Below are positions 1 to 7,569 of a stretch of DNA of 64,000 nucleotides, one piece after another. Source of the stretch: Archangium violaceum (GTDB taxonomy: Bacteria; Myxococcota; Myxococcia; Myxococcales; Myxococcaceae); the NCBI RefSeq assembly GCF_016859125.1, contig NZ_CP069338.1, forward strand, positions 7,503,501 through 7,567,500, given 5' to 3'. A program made the translations under genes and the position numbers. Position 1 is the stretch's first letter. The number at the start of each line of letters is the position of its first letter. Under the pieces are notes generated by a model. That model saw only the letters and a program-made list of their open reading frames with translations, had not been told where the DNA came from and did no database searches.

Positions 1-2562
1 CATCACGAGCGCGCGCACTTCGTCACCGATTTCGAACGTCAGGGCTTTCCTCGCGACCTCCACGCACTGGGGCAGGGTGAGCGTGCGGATGAAGGCTTTG
101 AGGTCGGGAACGACGGACGGAGTCGCCGACAGCTCCGTGACGCCCAGACCGATGAGCAGGGGCGCCGCTCGGGGATCCGAGGCGATGCCGCCGCACACCG
201 CCACCGGGCGGCCATGCTTGCGTGCGCCCTCCACCGTCTGGGCCACCAGCCGCAGGACGCCCGGGTGCAGCCCGTCGAGCTGCGCCGCCACGTGCGGGTT
301 GCCGCGGTCCATGGCGAGCGCGTACTGGGTGAGATCATTGGTGCCGATGGAGAGGAAGTCGGCCTCGGCCGCCAGACGGTCCGACATGACGGCGGCGGCC
401 GGCACCTCGATCATGGCGCCCAGCTGGACCGGGTGGGTGATGCCCAGCTCCCGGCGCTCCGCCTCCACCACGGCGCGCACGGCGCGCATCTCGGAGGCGG
501 AGGTGATCATCGGGACGAGGATGCGGCAGACCCCCGTGGGCTTCACCTTCAGGATGGCGCGGATCTGCGTGCGCAGCAGCTCCGGGTGCCGCAGCGAAAC
601 CCGCACTCCCCGCAGGCCGAGCACCGGATTCTCCTCCTCCGGCAGGGGCAGGTATGCCAGCGGCTTGTCGCCCCCGACATCCAGCGTGCGGATGACCACG
701 TGATGGCCCCGCAGGCCGTCGGCGATCTCCTGGTACTGGGCGGTCTGCTCGTCCTCGCTCGGCGCGGTGACGCGATCCAGGAACAGGAACTCGCTGCGCA
801 GCAGGCCGCAGCCCTCGGCCCCCTTGGCGAAGGCCGACGCCGCGTCACCGGGACGTCCCAGGTTGGCGACGACCTCGATGCGCGTGCCATCCGCCGTACG
901 GCACTCCTCGTGCGCCCTCGCCAGGTTGGCCTCGCGGCGGGCGGCTCGTGCGGCGATGGCGTGGAGGGTGGCCTCCCGGGCCGTGGCGGGGGGATGGACG
1001 TGGACCTCGCCCCGGTCTCCGTCGACGATCAGCGGCGCTCCCTCGGGGACGCGCAGGGCCGCGTCGCCCATCGCCACCACGGCTGGAATGCCCATGCCGG
1101 CCGCCAGGATGGCGACGTGCGAGGTGGGACCACCGTGTGCCGTGCAGAGCGCGACCAGACGGCCAGGGGGAACCGCCGCCAGGTCCGACGGCAGCAGCTC
1201 GTCGGCGACCAGGATCGTGTCCGTCGGCAGCTCGGCCGGGACGCGCGAGCCGCCCTTGCCCGTCAGCAGGGCGATGACGCGGCGACCGATGTCGCGCAGG
1301 TCGTCGACCCGCTCCGCCAGGCGCGCATCCTCGAGTCCCTGGAGGACCCGGACCTGCTTCTCGACCGCGGTCCGCCACGCCCACTCGGCGCTGTGACCCG
1401 CCTGGAGCTCCTGGGTGGCGGCGTCGGCGAGCTCCGGATCATCGAGCAGCGCGAGATGGGCGCGGAAGATCTCCGTCCGCGCCGCGCTGCCCTTTCCCTC
1501 GCGGGAGATCATCGCCTCGATGTCCCGGCGCACGCGCGTGAGGGCCTCGGTCAGGCGCTGATTCTCCTCGAGGAGGCCGCGACCCGCCTGGGTGAGCTGG
1601 GGCTGCTCCTCGACGACCCTGACCGCCCGGCCCACCGCGATGCCGGGGGCCGCGATGGTGCCCTTGAGCAGCACCTCCGTGTCGGGGGCGAAGGGCACGA
1701 GCGCGGCGGCGGGCGCTCGGGTGTGCTCGGCGGGGGAGGCCGGCGCTTCCACGAGCGGCAGGATCGGATCTCCCAGCCCGCTGGTCACCAGGTCGACCAG
1801 CTCCTGGGCCACCTGCTCGGCCTGATCTCCGCGGACGGTGACCGTCAGCGTGGCACCGTGCTGGGCGCTGAGGCTCATGAGCGCCACCACGCTCTTGCCG
1901 TTGACGGTGTGCTCCTTGTGGCCCACGTTCACGGGGCCCGGGTGGAGCCGGGCCTGCCTGGCGAAGGCGGCGGCGGGACGCGCGTGGAGTCCGTGGGGGA
2001 TGAGGAGCCGCACATGCCGCTCCGCCGTCGTTCCGTTCACCTCGCCCGGGAGGGTCTCCTCACCGCCCTCGACTTCCAGCAGCAGCTCGCCGACCGAGAC
2101 CTCGCGATCCTCCACCCGGCCGGTGATGGTATGGGCGTCGCCATTGGTCACCACCATGGCCGTCACGAGGCTGCGCGCCCGGCGGGCCAGCAGATCCATG
2201 TCGAAGGTGATCAGCGGCTGCCCGGCCCGGACGTTCTGTCCCTCCTGGACGTGGACCGTGAAGCCCTCGCCGCGCAGGTCCACCGTGTCGATGCCGATGT
2301 GGAGGAGGATCTCCGCGCCGGTCGGGGTCCGCAGCGTGCACGCGTGGCGGGAGGCATGCACCGACAGGACGACGCCATCACAGGGCGCCCGGAGCTCGGC
2401 CGACGTCGGGTCGACCGCGATGCCATCCCCCACCATCCGCTGGGCGAAGGCGGGATCCGGCACTTCCTCCAGGCGGGTGGCCCAACCCGCGAGCGGCGCG
2501 ACGAGCTTCAATTGGGACATGGTGTGCTGCTCCAACGGTGTGACGAGCCTCAGCGTGGACAT
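1..2562 (-). CDS. ptsP: PTS fusion protein EIIA(Glc-type)-HPr-enzyme I, 3' end cut by window edge
   Basis: A cytoplasmic phosphotransferase that passes phosphate from PEP through EI, HPr and EIIA to a sugar permease, probably an N-acetylglucosamine EIIBC (such fusions are also called NagF). The EIIA part covers about residues 15-150, with the histidine pair in SRHACTL (H73) and ILLHIGIDTVDL (H88). HPr follows with GLHARPAA (H193). EI starts near residue 300, with GGPTSHVAI (H near 482) and the late signature SIGTNDLTQYALAMDRGN. Translation stays open to base 1, 854 codons, so little is missing. The ATG at 2562 has an AGGGGGGG ribosome site and overlaps the murQ end by 13 nt. A second in-frame ATG at 2520 begins directly at the EIIA domain. 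Family certain; which of the two starts is used is open. Confidence 0.93.
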   Translation of the reverse strand, partial: MSTLRLVTPLEQHTMSQLKLVAPLAGWATRLEEVPDPAFAQRMVGDGIAVDPTSAELRAPCDGVVLSVHASRHACTLRTPTGAEILLHIGIDTVDLRGEGFTVHVQEGQNVRAGQPLITFDMDLLARRARSLVTAMVVTNGDAHTITGRVEDREVSVGELLLEVEGGEETLPGEVNGTTAERHVRLLIPHGLHARPAAAFARQARLHPGPVNVGHKEHTVNGKSVVALMSLSAQHGATLTVTVRGDQAEQVAQELVDLVTSGLGDPILPLVEAPASPAEHTRAPAAALVPFAPDTEVLLKGTIAAPGIAVGRAVRVVEEQPQLTQAGRGLLEENQRLTEALTRVRRDIEAMISREGKGSAARTEIFRAHLALLDDPELADAATQELQAGHSAEWAWRTAVEKQVRVLQGLEDARLAERVDDLRDIGRRVIALLTGKGGSRVPAELPTDTILVADELLPSDLAAVPPGRLVALCTAHGGPTSHVAILAAGMGIPAVVAMGDAALRVPEGAPLIVDGDRGEVHVHPPATAREATLHAIAARAARREANLARAHEECRTADGTRIEVVANLGRPGDAASAFAKGAEGCGLLRSEFLFLDRVTAPSEDEQTAQYQEIADGLRGHHVVIRTLDVGGDKPLAYLPLPEEENPVLGLRGVRVSLRHPELLRTQIRAILKVKPTGVCRILVPMITSASEMRAVRAVVEAERRELGITHPVQLGAMIEVPAAAVMSDRLAAEADFLSIGTNDLTQYALAMDRGNPHVAAQLDGLHPGVLRLVAQTVEGARKHGRPVAVCGGIASDPRAAPLLIGLGVTELSATPSVVPDLKAFIRTLTLPQCVEVARKALTFEIGDEVRALVM

Positions 2563-3467
2563 GAGCCGTTCCCCCCCTGGGGTGCGATTTCCGCGAGCGC
2601 GACGCGCAGGTTGCCCCCGGCTCGGGCCAGGACGTCCTCGGCCTGGGCGTGGGTGCAGCCCGCGAGCCCGAGCACCGCGTGCTTGATGTCGCCATGGCGG
2701 GCGAGGGCGTCCGCGGCGGCCTCCTCCCCGACACCGGCGATGCGCGAGACGATGGTGATGCAGCGCTGGCGCAGCTTCGCGTTCTCCGGCCGCACGTTGC
2801 ACATCAGGTTGTCGAAGACGAGGCCGAGCCCGGTCATCACCGTCGTCGAGAACAGGTTGAGGAGCACCTTCTGCGCCGTCCCGGCACCCAGGCGGGTGGA
2901 GCCGGCGATGACCTCCGCGCCCGTCAGGACGACCACTCCGTGCTCGGCGGCCTCGATGAGCGGCGAGCCGGCGATGCTGGAGATGGCCACCGTCAGGGCC
3001 CCATGACGCCGGGCCTCGTCCACGATGCCCACGGTGAAGGCGCTGCGTCCGCTGGCGGATACACCCACCACCACGTCCGCCGGTCCGGGCCGGAGCTCCC
3101 TCACCCGCGAGCGTCCCCCGGCCTCGTCGTCCTCGGCGCCTCCATCGAGGCCCCGTGACAGATCCAGGCCCCCGGCCAGCAGGACGGCGAGGCGGGTCGC
3201 CGGCCAGTCGAAGGTGGGACCGAGCTCCAGGGCGTCCAGGGCCGCGAGCGCACCCGCGGAGCCGGCGCCGGCGTAGACCAACCGCCCGGTGCCCCGGGAC
3301 AGACGCTCGATGGCCGCGTCCGCGGCGCGTCCGAGCACCGGCAGCACAGGCAGGCATGCCGCCGTCGCTCGCGACTGGCTACTCCACAGCGTTTCGAGGA
3401 GCTCCCCCGTGCCCCAGGTATCCAACCCCTGGAATCGACGGGCAGCCCCCTCCGTATCCTTCGCCAT
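2550..3467 (-). CDS. murQ: N-acetylmuramic acid 6-phosphate etherase
   Basis: Cleaves the lactyl ether of MurNAc-6-phosphate to give GlcNAc-6-phosphate, which NagA then deacetylates. The 305-residue protein has a SIS fold: YAGAGSAG near the N-terminus, VVGVSASGRS in the middle, then the family segment AEVIAGSTRLGAGTAQKVLLN and a C-terminal UBA-like helical tail. I chose the ATG at 3467 because AGGGGG lies just upstream and the protein then begins at MAKDTEGAARR; an upstream in-frame ATG at 3515 would place the operator inside the gene. It overlaps the PTS fusion gene, so both are one leftward operon. An early step of cell-wall sugar recovery, fitting a predator that lyses other bacteria. Confidence 0.93.
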   Translation of the reverse strand: MAKDTEGAARRFQGLDTWGTGELLETLWSSQSRATAACLPVLPVLGRAADAAIERLSRGTGRLVYAGAGSAGALAALDALELGPTFDWPATRLAVLLAGGLDLSRGLDGGAEDDEAGGRSRVRELRPGPADVVVGVSASGRSAFTVGIVDEARRHGALTVAISSIAGSPLIEAAEHGVVVLTGAEVIAGSTRLGAGTAQKVLLNLFSTTVMTGLGLVFDNLMCNVRPENAKLRQRCITIVSRIAGVGEEAAADALARHGDIKHAVLGLAGCTHAQAEDVLARAGGNLRVALAEIAPQGGNGSCPR

Positions 3468-3491
3468 GTGGCCCCCTACCGATGGACGAGC

Positions 3492-3522
3492 TGGTATTAG
3501 ATTGGACTGGTGCAAGATACCA
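3492..3522. promoter_or_regulatory. Candidate GntR operator before murQ
   Basis: TGGTGCAAGATACCA at 3508-3522 is an imperfect palindrome with TGGT/ACCA ends. Read on the minus strand it is TGGTATCTTGCACCA, matching TGGTATCTTAGTGGT in front of the GntR gene. A further half-like TGGTATTAGATTGG lies at 3492-3505. HutC/NagR-type regulators bind sites of this general form. The match is seen directly; the binding is inferred. Confidence 0.5.
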
Positions 3523-3664
3523 GCAAGGGCCCCGATTTCAACGAAAATTCACGGACACCCCGGAAGATCTTTTAGAACCTTTCTGACGCATCGTGAGAAT
3601 ACCAATATTTTCAAGGGTTTGATTCTGATTTTGGAATCGGGAGCCCCTCTTCCGGCTTGATTCG

Positions 3665-3690
3665 TGGTCCTAGATTGGTATCTTAGTGGT
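3665..3690. promoter_or_regulatory. Candidate GntR operator before the regulator gene
   Basis: Two overlapping motif copies, TGGTCCTAGATTGGTA (3665-3680) and TGGTATCTTAGTGGT (3676-3690), end 18 nt before the regulator's ATG. The second shares TGGTATCTT with the site before murQ, suggesting autoregulation and joint control of both operons. Binding is inferred. Confidence 0.5.
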
Positions 3691-3708
3691 CGCAAGAGGG
3701 GAGAACAC

Positions 3709-4497
3709 ATGTCGAGCCATCCGAGCGGAGTCGATGACCTGGACAGGGCCGCGCTATCGAGCGACCTGCCGCTGCCGCTCTACCTTCAGCTCGCGAGGTA
3801 TCTGCGAGGGCAGATCGTCAGTGGGAGGTTCGGCCACCGTGACGCACTGCCGGGCGAGCGAGAGCTGGCGGAACGCTTCAGCGTCTCCCGGGTCACGGTC
3901 CGCAAGGCCTTGAAGGAGCTGCTGGACGAGGGGCTCCTCGAGCAACGGCAGGGGGCCGGCACCTTCGTGAACCGGGGCCAGAGCCCCTATGTGGAGCAGC
4001 GCCTGTCCACCCTGACGGGCTTCTCCGAGGACATGGGGTCGCGGGGGCTGGTCGCGGGCTCGGTGTGGCTCAATCGCACGGTGGCGGTGGCGACGCCCGA
4101 GGAGGCGCTGGCGCTCGGTCTCAGTCCGGGGGCCACGGTCTGCCGCCTGCAGCGGCTCCGCACGGCCAACGGCGCGGCCATGGCGCTGGAGTTGTCGGTT
4201 CTCCCCACGCGCTTCCTGCCGGATCCGAACGAGGTGAAGGGCTCTCTCTACGAGACGCTCCGGAACCGGGGGTTCACGCCCTACCGCGCCCTGCAGCGCC
4301 TGTCGGCGATCCAGCTGCCGGTCGACCAGGCCGAGCAGCTCGGTGTGCCGGAGGGCGCGGCGGCCCTCTACATCGAGCGTCGCACCATGCTCGAGGACGG
4401 CACGCCCCTGGAGTTCGTCCGGTCTCAGTACCGGGGCGACTCCTACGACTTCATCGTTGAACTGAACATGGCTGGCCCCGCCACTCCCAAGAGGTGA
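3709..4497 (+). CDS. GntR/HutC-family regulator of amino-sugar genes (NagR/DasR-like)
   Basis: DNA-binding repressor of 262 residues. The N-terminal winged helix (about 20-85) shows LPGERELAERFSVSRVTVRKAL and GLLEQRQGAGTFV. The C-terminal half is a UTRA effector domain with the usual LSVLPTRFLPD and LEFVRSQYRGDSYDFIVEL segments; relatives sense GlcN-6-P or GlcNAc-6-P. The ATG at 3709 follows GAGGGGAG; an in-frame GTG at 3664 has no such site and lies over the operator. It is followed after 4 nt by the deaminase gene and faces murQ, so it very likely controls both directions. Confidence 0.93.
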   Translation: MSSHPSGVDDLDRAALSSDLPLPLYLQLARYLRGQIVSGRFGHRDALPGERELAERFSVSRVTVRKALKELLDEGLLEQRQGAGTFVNRGQSPYVEQRLSTLTGFSEDMGSRGLVAGSVWLNRTVAVATPEEALALGLSPGATVCRLQRLRTANGAAMALELSVLPTRFLPDPNEVKGSLYETLRNRGFTPYRALQRLSAIQLPVDQAEQLGVPEGAAALYIERRTMLEDGTPLEFVRSQYRGDSYDFIVELNMAGPATPKR

Positions 4498-4501
4498 TCC
4501 G

Positions 4502-5563
4502 ATGAGCATCGGTCCTGTGTCCGTGAGCACCGGAAGTCTTCCCGTCCCCGCCATGGCGCTCGAGGCCGCCCAGTCGGCGGATGCCGCCCGCCGGCAGATC
4601 CAGCAGTGCGCGGACACCTTCGCCGAGCTGGGTGCCCGGCTGCGCCAGTGGCCCCCTCGTTTCGTGGTGACGTGCGCGCGTGGCAGCTCCGACCACGCGG
4701 CCAGCTACGGCAAGTACCTGATCGAAACCACGCTGGGCCGGGCCGTGGCCTCGGTGGGACCGAGCGTGGCGTCGGTCTACAACACCCCGAACCTGGACCT
4801 GAAGGAGTGCCTCTTCATCGCTGTCTCCCAGTCGGGTCGCAGTCCGGATCTCCTGCGGCTCACGGAGACGGCTCGCGCGGGAGGGGCCCTGGTCGTCGGT
4901 TTCATCAACAACGAGAGCTCTCCGCTCTTCGACCTGTGCGACCTCGCGTTTCCGCTGTGCGCCGGCCCCGAGCGGAGCGTCGCCGCCACGAAGTCCTACA
5001 TCCTCTCCGGGCTCGCGTTCCTGCAGCTGGCGGCGCACTGGTCGGGGAGCAAGGAATTGCACGACGCGGTCGCCCGGCTGCCGGAAGCCCTGGAGCAGGC
5101 GCGTGCCCTGGACTGGTGGCCGGCGCTCGCGCGGCTCTCCGGGGCCCACAGCCTGTTCGTGCTCGGACGTGGGAGCGGGCTTGGCGCGGCGCTCGAGATG
5201 GCGCTGAAGTTCAAGGAGACCTGCCGGATGCACGCCGAGGCCTTCAGCACCGCCGAGGTGAGCCACGGCCCGCTCGCGCTCGTGGGCCCTGGCTTCCCCG
5301 TCCTGGCGCTCGGGCAGGAGGATGGCTCGGCGGAGAGCACCCGGAGCGTGGTGCGCCGGATGGTGGAGCTGGGCGCGGATGTCCGCTCGGTGCTCGAGGT
5401 TCCAGGGGCCGAGCTGCTGCCGTCGGTGTCGGGTGTGCCGAACGCGATCGCTCCGCTGTGCCAGGTCCAGAGCTTCTACATGGCGGTGCACCGGTTGGCG
5501 GTGGCGCGCAAGCTGGATCCCGACGCGCCCGCTCACCTGCGCAAGGTGACGGAGACAGTGTGA
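4502..5563 (+). CDS. SIS-domain glucosamine-6-phosphate deaminase/isomerase (NagB-II type)
   Basis: A 353-residue protein made of two SIS sugar-isomerase domains, the layout of the GlmS isomerase half without the glutaminase part. The first domain (about 45-180) shows VTCARGSSDHAA and AVSQSGRSPDLL; the second (about 205-330) shows FVLGRGSGLGAALEMALKFKE and EVSHGPLALV. It ends PAHLRKVTETV, the usual isomerase tail. In nag operons this family replaces the classical NagB and turns GlcN-6-P into fructose-6-P plus ammonia. It sits between the regulator (4-nt gap) and nagA (1-nt overlap, TGATG). GlmS-like synthesis is unlikely because no glutaminase domain is present. Confidence 0.9.
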   Translation: MSIGPVSVSTGSLPVPAMALEAAQSADAARRQIQQCADTFAELGARLRQWPPRFVVTCARGSSDHAASYGKYLIETTLGRAVASVGPSVASVYNTPNLDLKECLFIAVSQSGRSPDLLRLTETARAGGALVVGFINNESSPLFDLCDLAFPLCAGPERSVAATKSYILSGLAFLQLAAHWSGSKELHDAVARLPEALEQARALDWWPALARLSGAHSLFVLGRGSGLGAALEMALKFKETCRMHAEAFSTAEVSHGPLALVGPGFPVLALGQEDGSAESTRSVVRRMVELGADVRSVLEVPGAELLPSVSGVPNAIAPLCQVQSFYMAVHRLAVARKLDPDAPAHLRKVTETV

Positions 5564-6723
5564 TGAAGAGAGTCCTGAAGGGAGCACGGTGTTTCACCGG
5601 CGAGTGCATTCTCGAGGGCCACGCGGTGGTGGTCGAGGGCGAACGCATCACCGCGGTGATCCCGGCGGCGGACGCGCCGGCCGATGCCGAGGTGGTGCGG
5701 CTGCCCGGGGACGCGCTGCTCGTGCCGGGCTTCATCGACACCCAGGTCAACGGCGCTGGCGGCGTGCTGTTCAACGAGACGCCCACGGCCGAGGCGGCGA
5801 TCGCCATCGCGGCGGCCACCCGGCGCTCGGGCACGACGGGGATGCTGCCCACCTTCATCACCGATGAGCAGGCGGGGATGCTCCGGGCCTGTGAGGCCGT
5901 CACCGAGGCGATCTCCCGGCCCGCGAGTGGAATCCTCGGCATCCACCTGGAAGGGCCCTTCATCAGCGGTGAGCGGCCAGGGGTCCATGAGCCGCGCTAC
6001 ATCCGCGCGCCCGATGCCCGGGACCTCGAGTCCCTGACGGGCCTGGCGGCGCGGTTGGCCGGCAAGGGATGCCGTCTCCTGGTGACGTTGGCGCCGGAGC
6101 GTGTCGACGATGCCACCCTCCGCCGGTTCGCCTCGGCGGGCGTGGTGCTCGCCGCGGGCCACACGGCCGCTTCGTATGAGCGGACGCGCGAGGCGCTGAC
6201 GGCGGGCGTGCGTGGCTTCACGCACCTGTTCAACGCCATGCCGCCGGTGAACAACCGCCAACCGGGGCCGGTGCTGGTCGGCCTCGACTCCGAGGCCTGG
6301 TGCGGCATCATCGCCGATGGCATCCACGTCCATCCCGCGCTGCTGCGACTGCTCTTGAAGAGCAAGCCGCTCGGCAAGGTGTTCCTGGTCACCGACGCCA
6401 TGCCTCCCGTCGGGACGGACGCGGTCTCGTTCTCGCTCTATGGCCACACCATCCTGCGCCGTGACGGCCGTCTGGTGACGGAGAACGGAACACTGGCGGG
6501 CGCCGACATCGACATGATCACGGCGGTGCGCAATTGCGTGCGTCTGCTCGGGTTGTCTCTCGAGGAGAGCCTGCGCATGGCGTCGCTCTACCCGGCGTGC
6601 TTCCTCGGGTTGGAGGGACACCTGGGCCGACTGGCGCCGGACTTCCGCTCGGATCTCACGCTGCTCGGCCCGGACTTCACGGTGCTCGCCACGTGGGTGG
6701 GGGGGCAGGAGCAGTGGTACTGA
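5563..6723 (+). CDS. nagA: N-acetylglucosamine-6-phosphate deacetylase
   Basis: Removes the acetyl group from GlcNAc-6-P in the cytoplasm, feeding the deaminase encoded just upstream. The 386-residue amidohydrolase shows the family landmarks in order: PGFIDTQVNG, GIHLEGPFIS (metal-binding Glu), AAGHTAASYE and FTHLFNAM (metal-binding histidines), IADGIHVHP, and LVTDAMPPVG with the catalytic Asp. The start codon shares its A with the TGA of the previous gene, so translation is coupled. Length and motif order are normal. Confidence 0.95.
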   Translation: MKRVLKGARCFTGECILEGHAVVVEGERITAVIPAADAPADAEVVRLPGDALLVPGFIDTQVNGAGGVLFNETPTAEAAIAIAAATRRSGTTGMLPTFITDEQAGMLRACEAVTEAISRPASGILGIHLEGPFISGERPGVHEPRYIRAPDARDLESLTGLAARLAGKGCRLLVTLAPERVDDATLRRFASAGVVLAAGHTAASYERTREALTAGVRGFTHLFNAMPPVNNRQPGPVLVGLDSEAWCGIIADGIHVHPALLRLLLKSKPLGKVFLVTDAMPPVGTDAVSFSLYGHTILRRDGRLVTENGTLAGADIDMITAVRNCVRLLGLSLEESLRMASLYPACFLGLEGHLGRLAPDFRSDLTLLGPDFTVLATWVGGQEQWY

Positions 6724-6953
6724 CCGTGCTCCCCTGGTGACTCGGGGTTCTCTCTCTTTGGCCGCGGTGGAAGTTGCCACGCGAGTTGGAAAGATACTTC
6801 GACCCGGGCAAACACTTCTCCTGACGCTGCGCCGTGTGCTCGATGACATGGCTCATCTGGGGTGGGGGCATTGTGGATGCTCCCGCCGCGTGATGCAGTA
6901 GCCGGTGCCGCTGACGTTCCGAGCGGGATTCAAACCGGCCAGGAAGGTGATCA

Positions 6954-7553
6954 ATGCGGGGCAATATTGATTGCAAGCAATTCCAGGTTCTGGGCTCCAA
7001 CCTGCAGATCGTCATTGATGGGTTCGGCTCGTTCACGCTCATCGCGAGCAAGGTCCTCCTCGAGGAGAACCTGGGTTCCGCCGAGAAGTCCGGGCATGTG
7101 AAGTTCGAACCCGGAGGCTGGTATCCGCTCGAACGCTGGTTGAACACGCTCGAGCGGATTGAGAAGGAGTTCGGCGCCGCGCTCCTCTTCCAGTCGGGGA
7201 TGACCACGCCGAAGCACGCGGTCTTTCCTCCGGCGGTGACTGACATTCACAGCGCCCTGAAGTGCATCGACGTCGCCTACCACATGAATCACGCCTTGCG
7301 CGGCGAGGCCATGTTCAACCCTGGCACGGGCCAGATGCGAGAGGGCATCGGCCATTACCAGTACGCGCACGTGCCGACGAGGAATGAGATCACCCTCAAG
7401 AGCAACACGCCGTACCCGTGTGATTTCGATCGGGGCATCATCACCGCCATGGCGCAGCGGTTCCAGCCCAACGCCCTGCTCACCCATGATGCGAGGACGT
7501 GCCGCAAGCACGGGGGAGAGAGCTGCGCCTACCGCGTCACCTGGCGGGCGTAG
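6954..7553 (+). CDS. Unknown cytoplasmic protein with V4R-like C-terminal motif
   Basis: A 199-residue soluble protein without signal peptide or membrane segment. The last 40 residues, RFQPNALLTHDARTCRKHGG followed by ESCAYRVTW, resemble the C-terminal cysteine segment of V4R/heme-NO-binding-like small-molecule sensors. No partner gene is close: it stands alone and runs convergently into the next gene, with 16 nt between the stops. A good ribosome site (AGGAAGG) precedes the ATG. The sensor idea rests on this tail only. Confidence 0.7.
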   Translation: MRGNIDCKQFQVLGSNLQIVIDGFGSFTLIASKVLLEENLGSAEKSGHVKFEPGGWYPLERWLNTLERIEKEFGAALLFQSGMTTPKHAVFPPAVTDIHSALKCIDVAYHMNHALRGEAMFNPGTGQMREGIGHYQYAHVPTRNEITLKSNTPYPCDFDRGIITAMAQRFQPNALLTHDARTCRKHGGESCAYRVTWRA

Positions 7554-7569
7554 GCGGACACGCCACGGG

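Noticed and set aside
214-3006. 930-codon open frame on the plus strand
   Set aside because: It lies antisense to the PTS fusion and murQ, whose motifs are unmistakable; long antisense frames are normal in GC-rich DNA. Its Arg/Gly/His-rich product looks like no protein.
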